From the NCBI GenBank assembly GCA_963663365.2, contig CAXXIH010000001.1:1364001-1428000 (forward strand): a stretch of DNA of 64,000 bases, in the 5' to 3' direction. The notes beneath the pieces were generated by a model. The model ran no database searches, was not told the DNA's origin, and worked only from the letters and a program-made list of their open reading frames with translations. The stretch is from G963663365 sp963663365 (GTDB taxonomy: Bacteria > Hinthialibacterota > Hinthialibacteria > Hinthialibacterales > G963663365). Positions 25,659 through 34,806 of the stretch are shown here, piece after piece (the first letter of the stretch is position 1; each line of letters opens with the position of its first letter). A program made the position numbers and the translations under genes.

Positions 25659-26345
25659 CTATTTCTGTTCACCGCTGGAACGGAGAACGACTTCTCCATA
25701 AGACACGAGACCGTTGCTTGAGTTGTAGGGCAATCCCCAGGTTCCCTCACTGTCCATTTGTTTATCCGGACCCCACCCCAAAAGCACCCATTCAAACGGC
25801 CGCAATGGACGAATGCCGTATTCGTTGGTTCGATTCAGTTTGGGATTGTAGTAACGGATATAGAATCCGCCGATGTCGGCGTCCTTCGCTTCCAGGTCGC
25901 CGTATATATAAGAATGGAAGACTACATTAGAGCGGTTCCCGCCGTGCTCGGTGACACCGCCAGGAATAAATGGATCTTCCGGAACTGTGCCCAAGTAGGC
26001 AATGGGCGAAGTCAGCGGAGCGAGGACATCTTGTGACGAACGTTGGAGTTGGTTGGACTGAAATCCCACGCCGTTAAAGACTTCTTGAATGCGTGTCGTG
26101 GCCCATTCGTAATCGTCATCCCAAAGATCTACGAGCATCACATTTGTATCGAGGCGCATGGCCTCGATGGCCGTGCCGATAGATCGCATATCCGCGTAAC
26201 TTCGGGCCACTTTCGCTCGAACTTGTGCGTTTAGAAAGTTCGGAACCGCAATCGCCGCAAGAATACCGATGATAGCGACAACAATCAGCAGCTCGATGAG
26301 CGTGAATGCGGATGGTTTTTCCGCAAGAAAAAAGTTATGTTTCAT
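25659..26345 (-). CDS. Type II secretion/type IV pilin-like pseudopilin (GspG-type)
   Basis: The protein has 228 residues with a class III signal: a 13-residue leader, then FTLIELLIVVAIIGILAAIA, with the essential Glu at position +5. The residue before the cleavage site is Ala rather than the usual Gly. The helix continues NFLNAQVRAKVARSYADMR, the arrangement common in PVC and FCB bacteria, and a beta-rich C-terminal domain follows. Pseudopilins assemble in the inner membrane into short fibres for secretion or pili, after processing by a prepilin peptidase. No other secretion genes are nearby. A GAGGGG lies six bases before the ATG. Confidence 0.9.
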   Translation of the reverse strand: MKHNFFLAEKPSAFTLIELLIVVAIIGILAAIAVPNFLNAQVRAKVARSYADMRSIGTAIEAMRLDTNVMLVDLWDDDYEWATTRIQEVFNGVGFQSNQLQRSSQDVLAPLTSPIAYLGTVPEDPFIPGGVTEHGGNRSNVVFHSYIYGDLEAKDADIGGFYIRYYNPKLNRTNEYGIRPLRPFEWVLLGWGPDKQMDSEGTWGLPYNSSNGLVSYGEVVLRSSGEQK

Positions 26346-26540
26346 GCGCCCCTCTGCATGATAAAAATCTTTGTATTAGGATACTCGACTTATAAATTAA
26401 TTCCTACTTCTGTCCCAATTTAAATTTTTTATATTGATACTGTGGCTGTGTGTGGAAGTTTACGTTTGGGGGCAAGGTCCTCTCTTTCCCAATGATCGCC
26501 TACACTCCTCTCTCTAATGCCTTCATGAAAAGGGACCAGT

Positions 26541-28001
26541 ATGAAACCAAGTTTCGTTTTACAGACGGAAAATTTGCATCTGGATGACGGCGGGATGATC
26601 CCCGCGCAGGTGTGTTGTACTCCGGGTGAATCCTTACGCATTTGTCCTGGTAAACGAGGTGGAGCAGATTGTGAACTTGCACCGAATGTACATATTGCCC
26701 TGGCTCGTGCCGATACGCATGTCCATTTTCGCGAGAGTACTTTGCCTGGACGGGATGAATTTGAAGCCGATCCCTATAAAAAAGCCGATATGGATTATGA
26801 GGAATTATGCTCAGCCATCCGGGATGCCAATCGTGCTTATGATGTCCGCCGTGGATCATTGGCTGCACTAAAAGGTGGTGTATGGTTGGTCGGTGCAATG
26901 GGAAATACACCCTGGGCTCCAATTGGAATCGAACGTTGGAAAAGGATGGCGCAGCTCTACCAAGAACAGGCCCTGATCTACACGCATGTTTGGCCGCGTA
27001 TGGAACCCGGCGTCCCACCGGTGGAAGGTCAGGAAGAGAAAGATTTCGGTTCCACTTTTGGTGGATCGGGAATTTCACAACAAGAACGGCGATCTATGTA
27101 CTTGGAACGGCGTGGAGGAATGGTTTCGTATCATAATGACCGGCCTCGAAACCATGAAACATTGGAGGTTTTTAAAGAGCGCGTAAAACCTCCCGATTAC
27201 CTCTTGCATCCGCTCTACTTTGATGGCGATACAGTGCTGGAAGCGCAGAGTGAGACCCTGGCTCTGGCTCGCGAGGCCAAACTTAACCGGTTGTTGACGC
27301 GCCATATTCCGACCGGTCCCGCTCTCGATCAGATACTCCAAGCACGCAAAGATGATGGCCTGGAATTACCTGCCGAAGTCGGCCTGGATTATCTTTATTT
27401 CAATCGGGACATGCTCGCGACGACATCCACCCGGGATATAAACTACCGCCGCCCGGCACTGCCTGCCCAAAATGATCAGGCGAGTTTAATCGAACTAACC
27501 CGGGATGCGGCCCGGTCGCGCGATGCTCTTGCTTTTATCGGTTCCGATCATGCTCCTCATGCCCTTAAAGCGAAGGCATTTCGCAAGGGCGGATTGCCTG
27601 GCAGCCCCGGTACCCGGGTTTTGGAACACAGTCATCAAATTCACATGCATCTGCTTCATGAATGCGGGTACAGCCATGCCGATATCGATTGGCTGACCGC
27701 CATTGTTCCCGCCCGCTACATTGCCAAATACCGTCAATTCCCTTTTCCTGTTGGTGCCATGCAGGACGGCGCGATGGCGAATTTGGTTGTTTTCGACCCG
27801 GATATGCCATATCGCGTCAATGAAGAAAGTCTCCGTCTTCAGCTTCAGGATGATGAATACCATTCCGCCTATCGAGATGAAGATTTACGCGGAAGTGTTC
27901 TCTTCACAGTCGTTAATGGTGTTGTGTTCGATGTACGAGATGATATCCGCCCGGTGAATGCTTCATTTGCAAGTGCTGGAGAACATTTCTTGATGGAATA
28001 G
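26541..28001 (+). CDS. Dihydroorotase-like cyclic amidohydrolase
   Basis: The protein has 486 residues. Metal ligands of the amidohydrolase barrel are visible: HVH (residues 60-62) in ADTHVHFRE; GGVWLVGAMGNTPWAP, the counterpart of GGVTTVVDMPNT; LTRHIPTG, the His on strand 5; and GSDHAPH at about residue 333. This order fits dihydroorotase and allantoinase subfamilies that hydrolyse cyclic amides. The protein is longer than bacterial PyrC (about 420-430) and lacks the usual GxxVxPGxIDxHVH entry, so it may act on a different ring. No pyrimidine genes are nearby. Probably monocistronic. Confidence 0.82.
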   Translation: MKPSFVLQTENLHLDDGGMIPAQVCCTPGESLRICPGKRGGADCELAPNVHIALARADTHVHFRESTLPGRDEFEADPYKKADMDYEELCSAIRDANRAYDVRRGSLAALKGGVWLVGAMGNTPWAPIGIERWKRMAQLYQEQALIYTHVWPRMEPGVPPVEGQEEKDFGSTFGGSGISQQERRSMYLERRGGMVSYHNDRPRNHETLEVFKERVKPPDYLLHPLYFDGDTVLEAQSETLALAREAKLNRLLTRHIPTGPALDQILQARKDDGLELPAEVGLDYLYFNRDMLATTSTRDINYRRPALPAQNDQASLIELTRDAARSRDALAFIGSDHAPHALKAKAFRKGGLPGSPGTRVLEHSHQIHMHLLHECGYSHADIDWLTAIVPARYIAKYRQFPFPVGAMQDGAMANLVVFDPDMPYRVNEESLRLQLQDDEYHSAYRDEDLRGSVLFTVVNGVVFDVRDDIRPVNASFASAGEHFLME

Positions 28002-28286
28002 AATTGTCGTTCAACAGTCTTGCTTGGATTATCCGGCCTCTCCAAGTCCCCGCTTCGCTGTGTATCCGATAAATCTTATTCGCCGCCGTGAATAACTCCG
28101 TCTCTTGAGCGTTTAACAATTGAGCGCTCGCAGATCGGCGCAAGAACATTTTCGCCGCTGTTGTAAGGCCGATATTCCGTTTACTTGCCGTTTGCTGAGC
28201 CGCTCATTGAGTTCTTGGATAAGCACCCGGCATCGTTGTCAAACGTTTTGCTTTAGCGGATAGGTGAATTGTAAGGAGTTATCATC

Positions 28287-29036
28287 ATGTTGGGAGATAG
28301 ACGTAAATTAAAAATTGCATTGGGGTGTTTTGCCGCTTTTATGTTTATGGCGGCTGTGTCGAACGCAGAACCGGGTAGAAGTGGCCCCGGTTATAGAGAT
28401 TCCGGACACGGAGATTCTAGATACAGAGACTCCAGGCATGGAGATTATGACCGTGGAGGGCCCGGACATTATGTTGAGCGGTTGCCGAGAAAACACGATG
28501 TCGTGCACATTCACGATAAGACTTTTTATCGGCATAAAGATGTTTTCTATCGCCGGCATTATTACGATGGGCACGAAGTGTTTGTTGTTCGTCCGGCGCC
28601 TGTAGGTGCGGTGGTTGTCAGTCTGCCGGTTGGATATGCACGGGTTGTAATTGGCAGCAGAGTTTATTACCGACACGGCTACACGTTTTACGTTGAAGTC
28701 CCGCGGGCCGATGCAGTCGTCTATGAAGTGGCTGCGCCGCCTCTTGGAGCCGTTGTCCTAGAGAAACCGGAGCCATGCGAAACGATTGTTGTCGATACGA
28801 AGACCTATTATTATACGGATGGTGTTTTCTTTTTGCCCCGGCAGGAAGGCGGCAGCGTCGTCTATGTTGTGAGCGCGCCTCCGTATGGCGCTGTCGTAGA
28901 AGAACTTCCCGATTGGAACGAAACCAAAGTCTTCGGGACAACCACCTATTATCTCGCCGACGGTGTCTATTACTTGCCCAAAAATGTTGGCGGCAGAGTG
29001 GTTTATTTAGTCGTGGAAGGTCCTCCAGGAAAATAA
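28287..29036 (+). CDS. Exported DUF6515-like repeat protein
   Basis: The protein has 249 residues with a signal peptide (LGCFAAFMFMAAVSNA), a Gly/Arg/Asp-rich low-complexity stretch, then three tandem units of about 50 residues. Each unit contains a Tyr-rich strand pair and a following Pro-Pro turn: TFYRHKDVFYRR with RPAPVGAVV, RVYYRHGYTFYVEV with APPLGAVV, and TKTYYYTDGVFFLP and TTTYYLADGVYYLP with APPYGAVV. This YYYxDGVYY pattern is typical of DUF6515, exported proteins of unknown role. TAAGGAG precedes the ATG. Confidence 0.85.
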   Translation: MLGDRRKLKIALGCFAAFMFMAAVSNAEPGRSGPGYRDSGHGDSRYRDSRHGDYDRGGPGHYVERLPRKHDVVHIHDKTFYRHKDVFYRRHYYDGHEVFVVRPAPVGAVVVSLPVGYARVVIGSRVYYRHGYTFYVEVPRADAVVYEVAAPPLGAVVLEKPEPCETIVVDTKTYYYTDGVFFLPRQEGGSVVYVVSAPPYGAVVEELPDWNETKVFGTTTYYLADGVYYLPKNVGGRVVYLVVEGPPGK

Positions 29037-29129
29037 ATACAAGTTTACTGTTCTGATGAAGACAAGCGGGCTGTATGTTGGAGTGTCAGTGGGATTTTAA
29101 ATAGAGGTTGTGTGACGAAAAAAACGAAG

Positions 29130-29202
29130 GGTGGGTGATGGGATTTGAACCCACGACACCTGGAGCCACAATCCAGTGCGCTACCACTGCGCCACACCCA
29201 CC
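29130..29202 (-). tRNA. tRNA-His (GTG anticodon)
   Basis: The reverse complement folds into a full cloverleaf. The acceptor stem is GTGGGTG/CACCCAC with the His-specific extra G at -1 (base 29202) opposite discriminator C (29130). The D stem is GCGC/GCGC, the anticodon stem CTGGA/TCCAG encloses loop TTGTGGC with anticodon GTG, and the T arm is GTGGG-TTCAAAT-CCCAT. CCA is not encoded. Confidence 0.97.
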
Positions 29203-29428
29203 ATAACCGGAACTTTTAAGACAGCGCACAGCTTTCAATATTTTGATTCGATGAAACGGTGCATCGTGTGTGGCCACGGTGCACCCTTTCTGTGCGGCTT
29301 GCTATTGTGCCGTCCCCAGGCGGACAGTCAAGCGTATGTACGGTAGACAGAGGCTTTCTGTGCCCCCGCCTTGTGGTTTTAGGGGCGGTCTCCTGACGCT
29401 CTCCGAAGCCCCGGCTACACTCAATTCT

Positions 29429-30118
29429 ATGTTTCTCCCGTTGTATGAAGTGGTTCGAAACCGCCGTCCGGCATATATCACCTGGGCGATTATGCTGTCC
29501 TGCGTGGCCATCTATGTTTACTTTCTGCTCAGTCCTTATCCCTATCTGTTTTTCATGCAGCGGTATGGGTTCACACCAATTCTTCTTTCCAGGTATCCCG
29601 GCCCGCTAGGATTTTTCACCAGCCATTTGGCTCTTACGCCACTCACCTGCATTTTTGTCCATGGCGGCTTTTTCCATCTTTTTGTCAATCTCTGGACCCT
29701 TTGGATCGTAGGTGGCAGTGTTGAAGAAAGCCTGGGGCGGTCGCATTACCTCAGGCTCTATTTGCTTGCCGGGATTACCGCTACAGCCACACAATTTCTC
29801 TCCTCACCTTATGATATCCGGCCAGTTGTTGGAGCCAGCGGCGCGATTTTTGGCATTATTGGGGCTTATTTCCGTCTTTTCCCTCAACGCAAGATTGCCT
29901 GTCTGCTTCTTTTTTGGGTGCTGGAACTGCCTGCCTTTGTTGTACTTGGCTTTCTGATTTTGAATCAGTTGGTCGGTGTGACCGATGTTGTCGCCGGTGT
30001 CGCCTGGTGGGCGCATATTGGCGGGTTTGTTGTCGGTTTCGGTGTGGCCGACAAATGGCAGCTACGCCAGCAAGAGCGTGTGATGAAACGAGTCATGCGC
30101 TCCTTCGGGACACGTTAG
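29429..30118 (+). CDS. Rhomboid-family intramembrane serine protease
   Basis: The protein has 229 residues from the ATG at 29429; the frame runs open upstream to 29270, but MFLPLYEVVRNRRPAYITW leads directly into the first membrane helix. Six membrane segments are visible. Catalytic signatures are present: FVHGGFFHLFVNLWTLW (HxxxN motif), the nucleophile in GASGAIFG (Ser about 137) and the partner His in AHIGGF (about 195). The protease cleaves membrane proteins within or near the bilayer. It heads a run of four plus-strand envelope genes; whether they share a transcript is uncertain, since gaps are 87, 27 and 22 bases. Confidence 0.92.
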   Translation: MFLPLYEVVRNRRPAYITWAIMLSCVAIYVYFLLSPYPYLFFMQRYGFTPILLSRYPGPLGFFTSHLALTPLTCIFVHGGFFHLFVNLWTLWIVGGSVEESLGRSHYLRLYLLAGITATATQFLSSPYDIRPVVGASGAIFGIIGAYFRLFPQRKIACLLLFWVLELPAFVVLGFLILNQLVGVTDVVAGVAWWAHIGGFVVGFGVADKWQLRQQERVMKRVMRSFGTR

Positions 30119-30204
30119 CTCGGATCAGACAAGCTGCTCCTCTCTTTATTCCCGTACGAGACATTGTGAGTATTGACTATCATCGACGCATTCGGTTTTA
30201 AATT

Positions 30205-31005
30205 ATGCGTATTGCTATCTTTACACAAGATGATCCTCTTTTCATTCGGCATGCCTTAGGGCCGTTGCTTGTTAGGCATGCTGATCGGACTGTGGCCCTC
30301 TATCTTTCGGGCACAGGAAAGCGCAAACAGGGCCGTATCGCCGAACTGTTTCGGTATTTGCGTCTCTTTGGTTTATGGGATTTCAGTATTTTGGTTCGGC
30401 GGGTTTTAGAGGCCAAATGGATCAGTTTCTGGCATCGTCGTAGCGGCATGTTCTATCCCGTCACACCTCGGGATCTCGGCGATTATTTTGGATTGCCGGT
30501 TCGCTATGTGAAGGACTACACAACAGACGAACTGGTTGAAGAACTTCGTAAGGATTCGGTCGACCTGGTTGTATCTGTTTCTTATAACTGGATTTTTAGC
30601 CAAAAACTGATTGATGCCGTTCCGTTAGGGATCATCAATACCCATAACGCTCCTTTGCCCAACTACCGGGGATTAATGCCCGCCTTCTGGCAATTGCTGC
30701 ATAACGAATCCGAGTCGGCTGCCACGGTTCATCGCGTTGTCAAAGAGATTGATGCGGGTGAAGTGCTTGGATCTGCCCCGGTTCCGGTCGAAAAAGATGA
30801 CACTTGGGAACGTTTGTTGATACGTTCAAAGAAAACAAGCGGGGAACTCCTCAGCGATGTAGTCGACCGGATTGCGGAAGCTGCTGCCGAGAACCGTACC
30901 CCACCTGGAGAGATACTGAACCTGAAAGAAGGCAGTTACTTCTCATTCCCCACAGCCGCCGAGGGAAGGGCTTTCCGCAAAACACGGCGTTTCTGGGGCA
31001 AATGA
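30205..31005 (+). CDS. Formyltransferase-family enzyme (Formyl_trans_N)
   Basis: The protein has 266 residues. The catalytic NxH motif is in INTHNAPLPNYRG (about residue 144) and the Asp in VHRVVKEIDAGEVL. It therefore has the 10-formyltetrahydrofolate-dependent transferase active site. It lacks most of the C-terminal domain of methionyl-tRNA formyltransferase, and its N-terminal 90 residues diverge. Context (polysaccharide deacetylase and lipid kinase next) favours formylation of an amino-sugar used in surface glycans rather than of Met-tRNA. This is inference; the family call is solid. Confidence 0.85.
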   Translation: MRIAIFTQDDPLFIRHALGPLLVRHADRTVALYLSGTGKRKQGRIAELFRYLRLFGLWDFSILVRRVLEAKWISFWHRRSGMFYPVTPRDLGDYFGLPVRYVKDYTTDELVEELRKDSVDLVVSVSYNWIFSQKLIDAVPLGIINTHNAPLPNYRGLMPAFWQLLHNESESAATVHRVVKEIDAGEVLGSAPVPVEKDDTWERLLIRSKKTSGELLSDVVDRIAEAAAENRTPPGEILNLKEGSYFSFPTAAEGRAFRKTRRFWGK

Positions 31006-31032
31006 ACGGGAGTACAGGGCCGCGAGGCACGA

Positions 31033-31902
31033 ATGCTTACTCATTTTTTGTCCCTTGATGTCGAGGATTGGTTTCACATCTTGGATTACGAAGCCCCGCC
31101 CGAGATGCGTAATTGGGAAGCACTTGAAAGCCGGGTTGAACTGACAACCCGCATGGTGTTGGACCTTTTTGACCGGGCTCAAGTGAAATGCACTTGCTTT
31201 GTGCTGGGGTGGATTGCGGAACAATATCCCCATCTTATCCAAGAGATCGCGATGCGTGGACATGAGATTGCCACTCATGGACACCGGCACTTGCTTGTCT
31301 ACGAGAATTCTCCCAAAGAGTTTGAGCTAGACCTGCTGCAATCCGTTGAGGCCATCGAGAATGCCTGCGGCATCCGCCCCCGGGGATTTCGCGCACCAGG
31401 ATTTTCTATCAAAAACGGCACTCTGTGGGCGTTAGATGTCCTAGCCCAAAATGGCTTTCGTTATGATGCTTCGCTTTTCACAGCCGTTCGGGGGCATGGC
31501 GGTATACGCCTCAACCTGCGGCGTCCGGCCATGCTTCGCACTCCTGGAGGTCATTTGCTAGCAGAATTCCCCACTGCGCCACATTATGTTCTAGGCACAC
31601 TGCCCATTCCTTTTGCGGGTGGAGGCTATTTCCGCTTTTTCCCGGTACAATGGATTGAGCACTGCATTCGCCGCCGGGCCAAGCAGGGGTGTGCCACAAC
31701 GGTCTATTGCCATCCACGTGATTTCGACCCGGAACAGCCGCGCATGCCTGGGCTACCCTGGGAGCGGCATTTTAAGTGTTATGTGGGATTAGCATCGATG
31801 AGTGGCAAGGTCGAAAGGCTGCTTAAAACATTTGCCTTTGGCCCTATTGCCGATCATTTACCGGTTCTTGAGAAGGAAGAACCTATGGTACTGGCTGGCT
31901 GA
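31033..31902 (+). CDS. Polysaccharide deacetylase, XrtA/PEP-CTERM-associated type (NodB plus DUF3473)
   Basis: The protein has 289 residues. The NodB fold opens with LSLDVEDWFH (catalytic Asp, residues 7-15), has the metal motif HEIATHGHRH (about 77-86), then the RPRGFRAPGFSI segment. The C-terminal DUF3473 region contains CHPRDFDPEQPRM. In family members, this domain pair occurs in exopolysaccharide loci tied to exosortase systems, deacetylating N-acetyl sugars. No exosortase or PEP-CTERM protein is in the window. It lies 27 bases after the formyltransferase and 22 bases before the lipid kinase, consistent with one operon. Confidence 0.9.
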   Translation: MLTHFLSLDVEDWFHILDYEAPPEMRNWEALESRVELTTRMVLDLFDRAQVKCTCFVLGWIAEQYPHLIQEIAMRGHEIATHGHRHLLVYENSPKEFELDLLQSVEAIENACGIRPRGFRAPGFSIKNGTLWALDVLAQNGFRYDASLFTAVRGHGGIRLNLRRPAMLRTPGGHLLAEFPTAPHYVLGTLPIPFAGGGYFRFFPVQWIEHCIRRRAKQGCATTVYCHPRDFDPEQPRMPGLPWERHFKCYVGLASMSGKVERLLKTFAFGPIADHLPVLEKEEPMVLAG

Positions 31903-31924
31903 TCCTTAAGGCTGCCAAATCAAT

Positions 31925-32815
31925 ATGCGAATAATTGCCATCGTAAATGGAGCTGCATCAGCGCGGCGCCGGGAAGATGCTGTGTTAGCGCTTCAAACTT
32001 GTTTCCCGGATGTTGATGTCCGTTTGACAGAGGCACAGGGGCATGGTGAATCTCTGGCACAATCAGCCGTAGCAGATGGCGCAGATATTGTTGTTGCCGC
32101 AGGAGGGGATGGTACGATGCAAGAAGTTGTCCGGGGCATTGCTGGTTCCGATGTGGCTTTAGGCATCCTTCCGCTTGGAACGGCTAATGATTTTGCACAT
32201 TGTCAGGGGATACCCCGGAGCGCTGAAGACGCTGTTCAAGTAATTGTCAACGGCAAACGTGTTGCAGCAGATCTTCTAAGAGCCAATGGTGCATGGGTTG
32301 TTACCGGATTGGGGTGCGGCCTGCTCGCCAATGTGGCTCTTGGCTGCAAACACTATCTTCCTTTTGCACGGCCTTTTGGGTCTTTGGGCCGCCGGGCCAT
32401 TTACCTGATTGCCGCATTGGAGCAGCTGGTAACCAAACCTTTACCCGATCTTTGTTTGAATGTGGAAATGGATGGCCAGCCTTTCCAATTACGCTCGGCA
32501 GTATTGGTTATCAACAATCAAGCCAAAGTGGGTGGTCTTTTTGTTTTTACACCGGATGCCAAGATCGATGATGGCCAGCTGGATATTTGCTCAATCGATC
32601 CTACTGTTCCCCGGCTGCATCAACCCCGTGTGGTTTGGAAGGCTATCCGGGGCACATTAGAGGGGGAAGAAGGTGTGAGTCAGTACCGGGCCAAGCACAT
32701 CAAGATTACTTGCCCGGTTCCCCTTACCTTTACGGCTGATGGCGAATTGTTGGGCGAATCCAATTCCTGGACTATCGAAACGGTCCCTCAAGCGCTCACG
32801 GTACTTATGCCTTAG
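31925..32815 (+). CDS. Diacylglycerol-kinase-family lipid kinase (YegS/DgkB-like)
   Basis: The protein has 296 residues. The nucleotide-binding GGDGT motif is in AAGGDGTMQEVV (about residue 58-69), followed by LGILPLGTANDFA (about 79-91), both hallmarks of the DAGK_cat family. The C-terminal half has the beta-sandwich features FTPDAKIDDGQLDIC and LTFTADGE. Members phosphorylate diacylglycerol, phosphatidylglycerol or sphingoid lipids at the membrane. It ends the envelope gene run. The next gene is convergent, with a terminator for that gene in between. Confidence 0.92.
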   Translation: MRIIAIVNGAASARRREDAVLALQTCFPDVDVRLTEAQGHGESLAQSAVADGADIVVAAGGDGTMQEVVRGIAGSDVALGILPLGTANDFAHCQGIPRSAEDAVQVIVNGKRVAADLLRANGAWVVTGLGCGLLANVALGCKHYLPFARPFGSLGRRAIYLIAALEQLVTKPLPDLCLNVEMDGQPFQLRSAVLVINNQAKVGGLFVFTPDAKIDDGQLDICSIDPTVPRLHQPRVVWKAIRGTLEGEEGVSQYRAKHIKITCPVPLTFTADGELLGESNSWTIETVPQALTVLMP

Positions 32816-32855
32816 GCTGTTCATACAAATCCTTACCAACTCCCTGCAATGCATA

Positions 32856-32889
32856 AAAAAAACAGGCCGGAAGAATCCTTTTCCGGCCC
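32856..32889 (-). terminator. Intrinsic terminator of the NhaD-like antiporter gene
   Basis: Perfect 8-base arms GGCCGGAA (32866-32873) and TTCCGGCC (32882-32889). On the minus strand the hairpin is followed by TGTTTTTTTTAT, a run of eight T. The plus-strand side has no T run, so it serves the minus-strand gene. Confidence 0.85.
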
Positions 32890-32931
32890 GCTTGAAGATT
32901 TCTATGAAATCAGACGCAAGATACGTTAGGA

Positions 32932-34266
32932 TTAGTGCCCTCCTACGCCTGCTAAGAAAATAAAGTGCACCAATACGAATAGCGGAACCAGAATGCATAC
33001 TGACCAGGCCATATAGCCAAAGAAAGAGGGCATCTTTACTTTCCATTCTTCGGCGATGGCCTTCACCATGAAGTTCGGGCCGTTACCGATATACGTGTTT
33101 GCACCCATGAACACTGCGCCCAATGAAATACCCACCAGCGTATTGTGGGCAACACCGGCCACTTCATCGATGCCGAATGACTTCGCCATAGAGAAGAACG
33201 TCAAATAAGTTGGCGCGTTATCCAAGAAGGACGACAAGAATCCTGTTGCCCAGAAGAACTGTGCCGGGGTTGAAACGCCGAGTTCGCTGCCGTGTTCTTG
33301 GAGAATCTTTAGGCAGGGAATCATGCAGGCAAAGATGCCGGCAAACAGAATCGCCACTTCGTTGATGGGGTGGAAAGTGAACTGATTTTTTTCGCGGATT
33401 TCCGCTTTGGTTGTGAACCAGGCAATAACGGACATTAAAATGTAGCCCAGCTCCAATCCTGGCGATTTCTGAATGAAGGCTGTTGTGCAAAGCACGCCGC
33501 CGAGCCAAAGGAAATTCAGGGCGCCTTCAATCTTAAAGGCTTCACCGGAGGTATCTCCATTGCCTTCCGGCTTGTGGGCGAGATCTTGCCGGTAAAAGAT
33601 TGTATCCAGAACCAAATAGACGATGATGACTATCGCCACCATAAAGGCCCATTCTCTCCATAGGCTGAAAGTCCAGGTGAAGGGCACTCCGTTTAGAAAA
33701 CCAAGGAAGAGCGGAGGATCACCCAAAGGCGTTAAGAGGCCTCCGATGTTTGCCACCAAGAATGTGAAAAAGATCACCGGCACATGCGGTTTTCTGCGCC
33801 ATAAGATGCTACGCAAGAGCGGGCGTACAAGCACCATGGCCGCACCGGTGGTTCCGATAAAACTCGCCAGCACCGCCCCGATGAGCAAGATTATGGCGTT
33901 CGATATGGGAGAACCGGCCAATGTTCCGCGGATATGGATACCGCCTGAGATAATAAACAGCGCGCCCAAAAGACAAATGAATGAGATGTATTCGTGGAGA
34001 GTGTGCAGGAAACGGTGGTTATCGACAAAGAAATAAATTGTCCCCATGGGGATGCCGAGCACGGCGGCAATGATGGCTTTGTGCTTGTTGGGCTCCCACC
34101 AGTGCTCATTGACCAAGGGGACGATGGCGATGCATAAAAGAATCGCCGCAAAAGGAATGACGGTTAACCACTGGAGCGGGTTTAAGGGTTCAACCGGACC
34201 CGCCGCATGACCATGGGATTCCGCTTCTTGCAGAACCGTTAGGATTTGAATGAGATTCGCTTGCAT
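32932..34266 (-). CDS. Sodium/proton antiporter of NhaD / CitMHS type
   Basis: The protein has about 444 residues with around twelve membrane segments and no soluble domain. Segments such as GGIHIRGTLAGSP, FIGTTGAAMVLVRPLLR, ANIGGLLTPLGDPPLFLGF and FLSSFLDNAPTYLTF are typical of the ion-transporter superfamily members annotated as NhaD or putative citrate transporters; the GDPP and DNAP motifs lie in the paired re-entrant hairpins. I prefer the ATG at 34266, with GAGGAGG eleven bases upstream; a GTG at 34275 would be too close to it. Likely role is Na+/H+ exchange. A strong terminator follows. Confidence 0.88.
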   Translation of the reverse strand: MQANLIQILTVLQEAESHGHAAGPVEPLNPLQWLTVIPFAAILLCIAIVPLVNEHWWEPNKHKAIIAAVLGIPMGTIYFFVDNHRFLHTLHEYISFICLLGALFIISGGIHIRGTLAGSPISNAIILLIGAVLASFIGTTGAAMVLVRPLLRSILWRRKPHVPVIFFTFLVANIGGLLTPLGDPPLFLGFLNGVPFTWTFSLWREWAFMVAIVIIVYLVLDTIFYRQDLAHKPEGNGDTSGEAFKIEGALNFLWLGGVLCTTAFIQKSPGLELGYILMSVIAWFTTKAEIREKNQFTFHPINEVAILFAGIFACMIPCLKILQEHGSELGVSTPAQFFWATGFLSSFLDNAPTYLTFFSMAKSFGIDEVAGVAHNTLVGISLGAVFMGANTYIGNGPNFMVKAIAEEWKVKMPSFFGYMAWSVCILVPLFVLVHFIFLAGVGGH

Positions 34267-34275
34267 TCGAAGCAC

Positions 34276-34806
34276 GACCTCCTCGGCAGCCTATAAAAAC
34301 TTACAAACCGGCTATCGTTTTTGCCCCTTGGATCTCTGCCAATGCCTGCTGAGCAATGGTGTGTCAAGAAGCACAGGCACCAAGATGATAGATAAACTTT
34401 CTTTAGTATACCAAGAATATAGGAAACAAGCTGGGGCAGCGAGGGCGCGGCATATTCATGTTCCCATCCCGCCGGTTCGAAAAACGAGACTACAGCCCTG
34501 GCTCCTCAGGTAGGCCGGGAATGATTGGATCGGATTCAATCATCTGCAGAACACTTTCTCTCAAGTGTAAGACAACGGTTGCCAGTACCGGTTGGCAAAG
34601 TGGCCGACAAAGGATTCAATAGACCGGGACGCGGATGTTACCGGTAATCTCTTTTTGTGTGATGTTATTTTTATTCTCAAAAAGCCACAGCATCAAAGAC
34701 AACTGCTCCGCATCAATCGGTCTCTTTGGAATCCCGGAATCAAGCCGTTTTGAAACAAGGGGCCACTGGCAAGGCAGTAGTGCAAGGAGGGAGGAACGTC
34801 TTATGG
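34276..34806 (+). other. Intergenic stretch of about 530 bases without a supported gene
   Basis: This is the region upstream of the antiporter gene and downstream of the large anchored protein (both minus strand). I see a GAGGAGG ribosome-binding site just before the antiporter start and a short hairpin TGATTG/CAATCA around 34523-34543. Short open frames here lack ribosome-binding sites and family features. I find no RNA gene. Confidence 0.4.
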
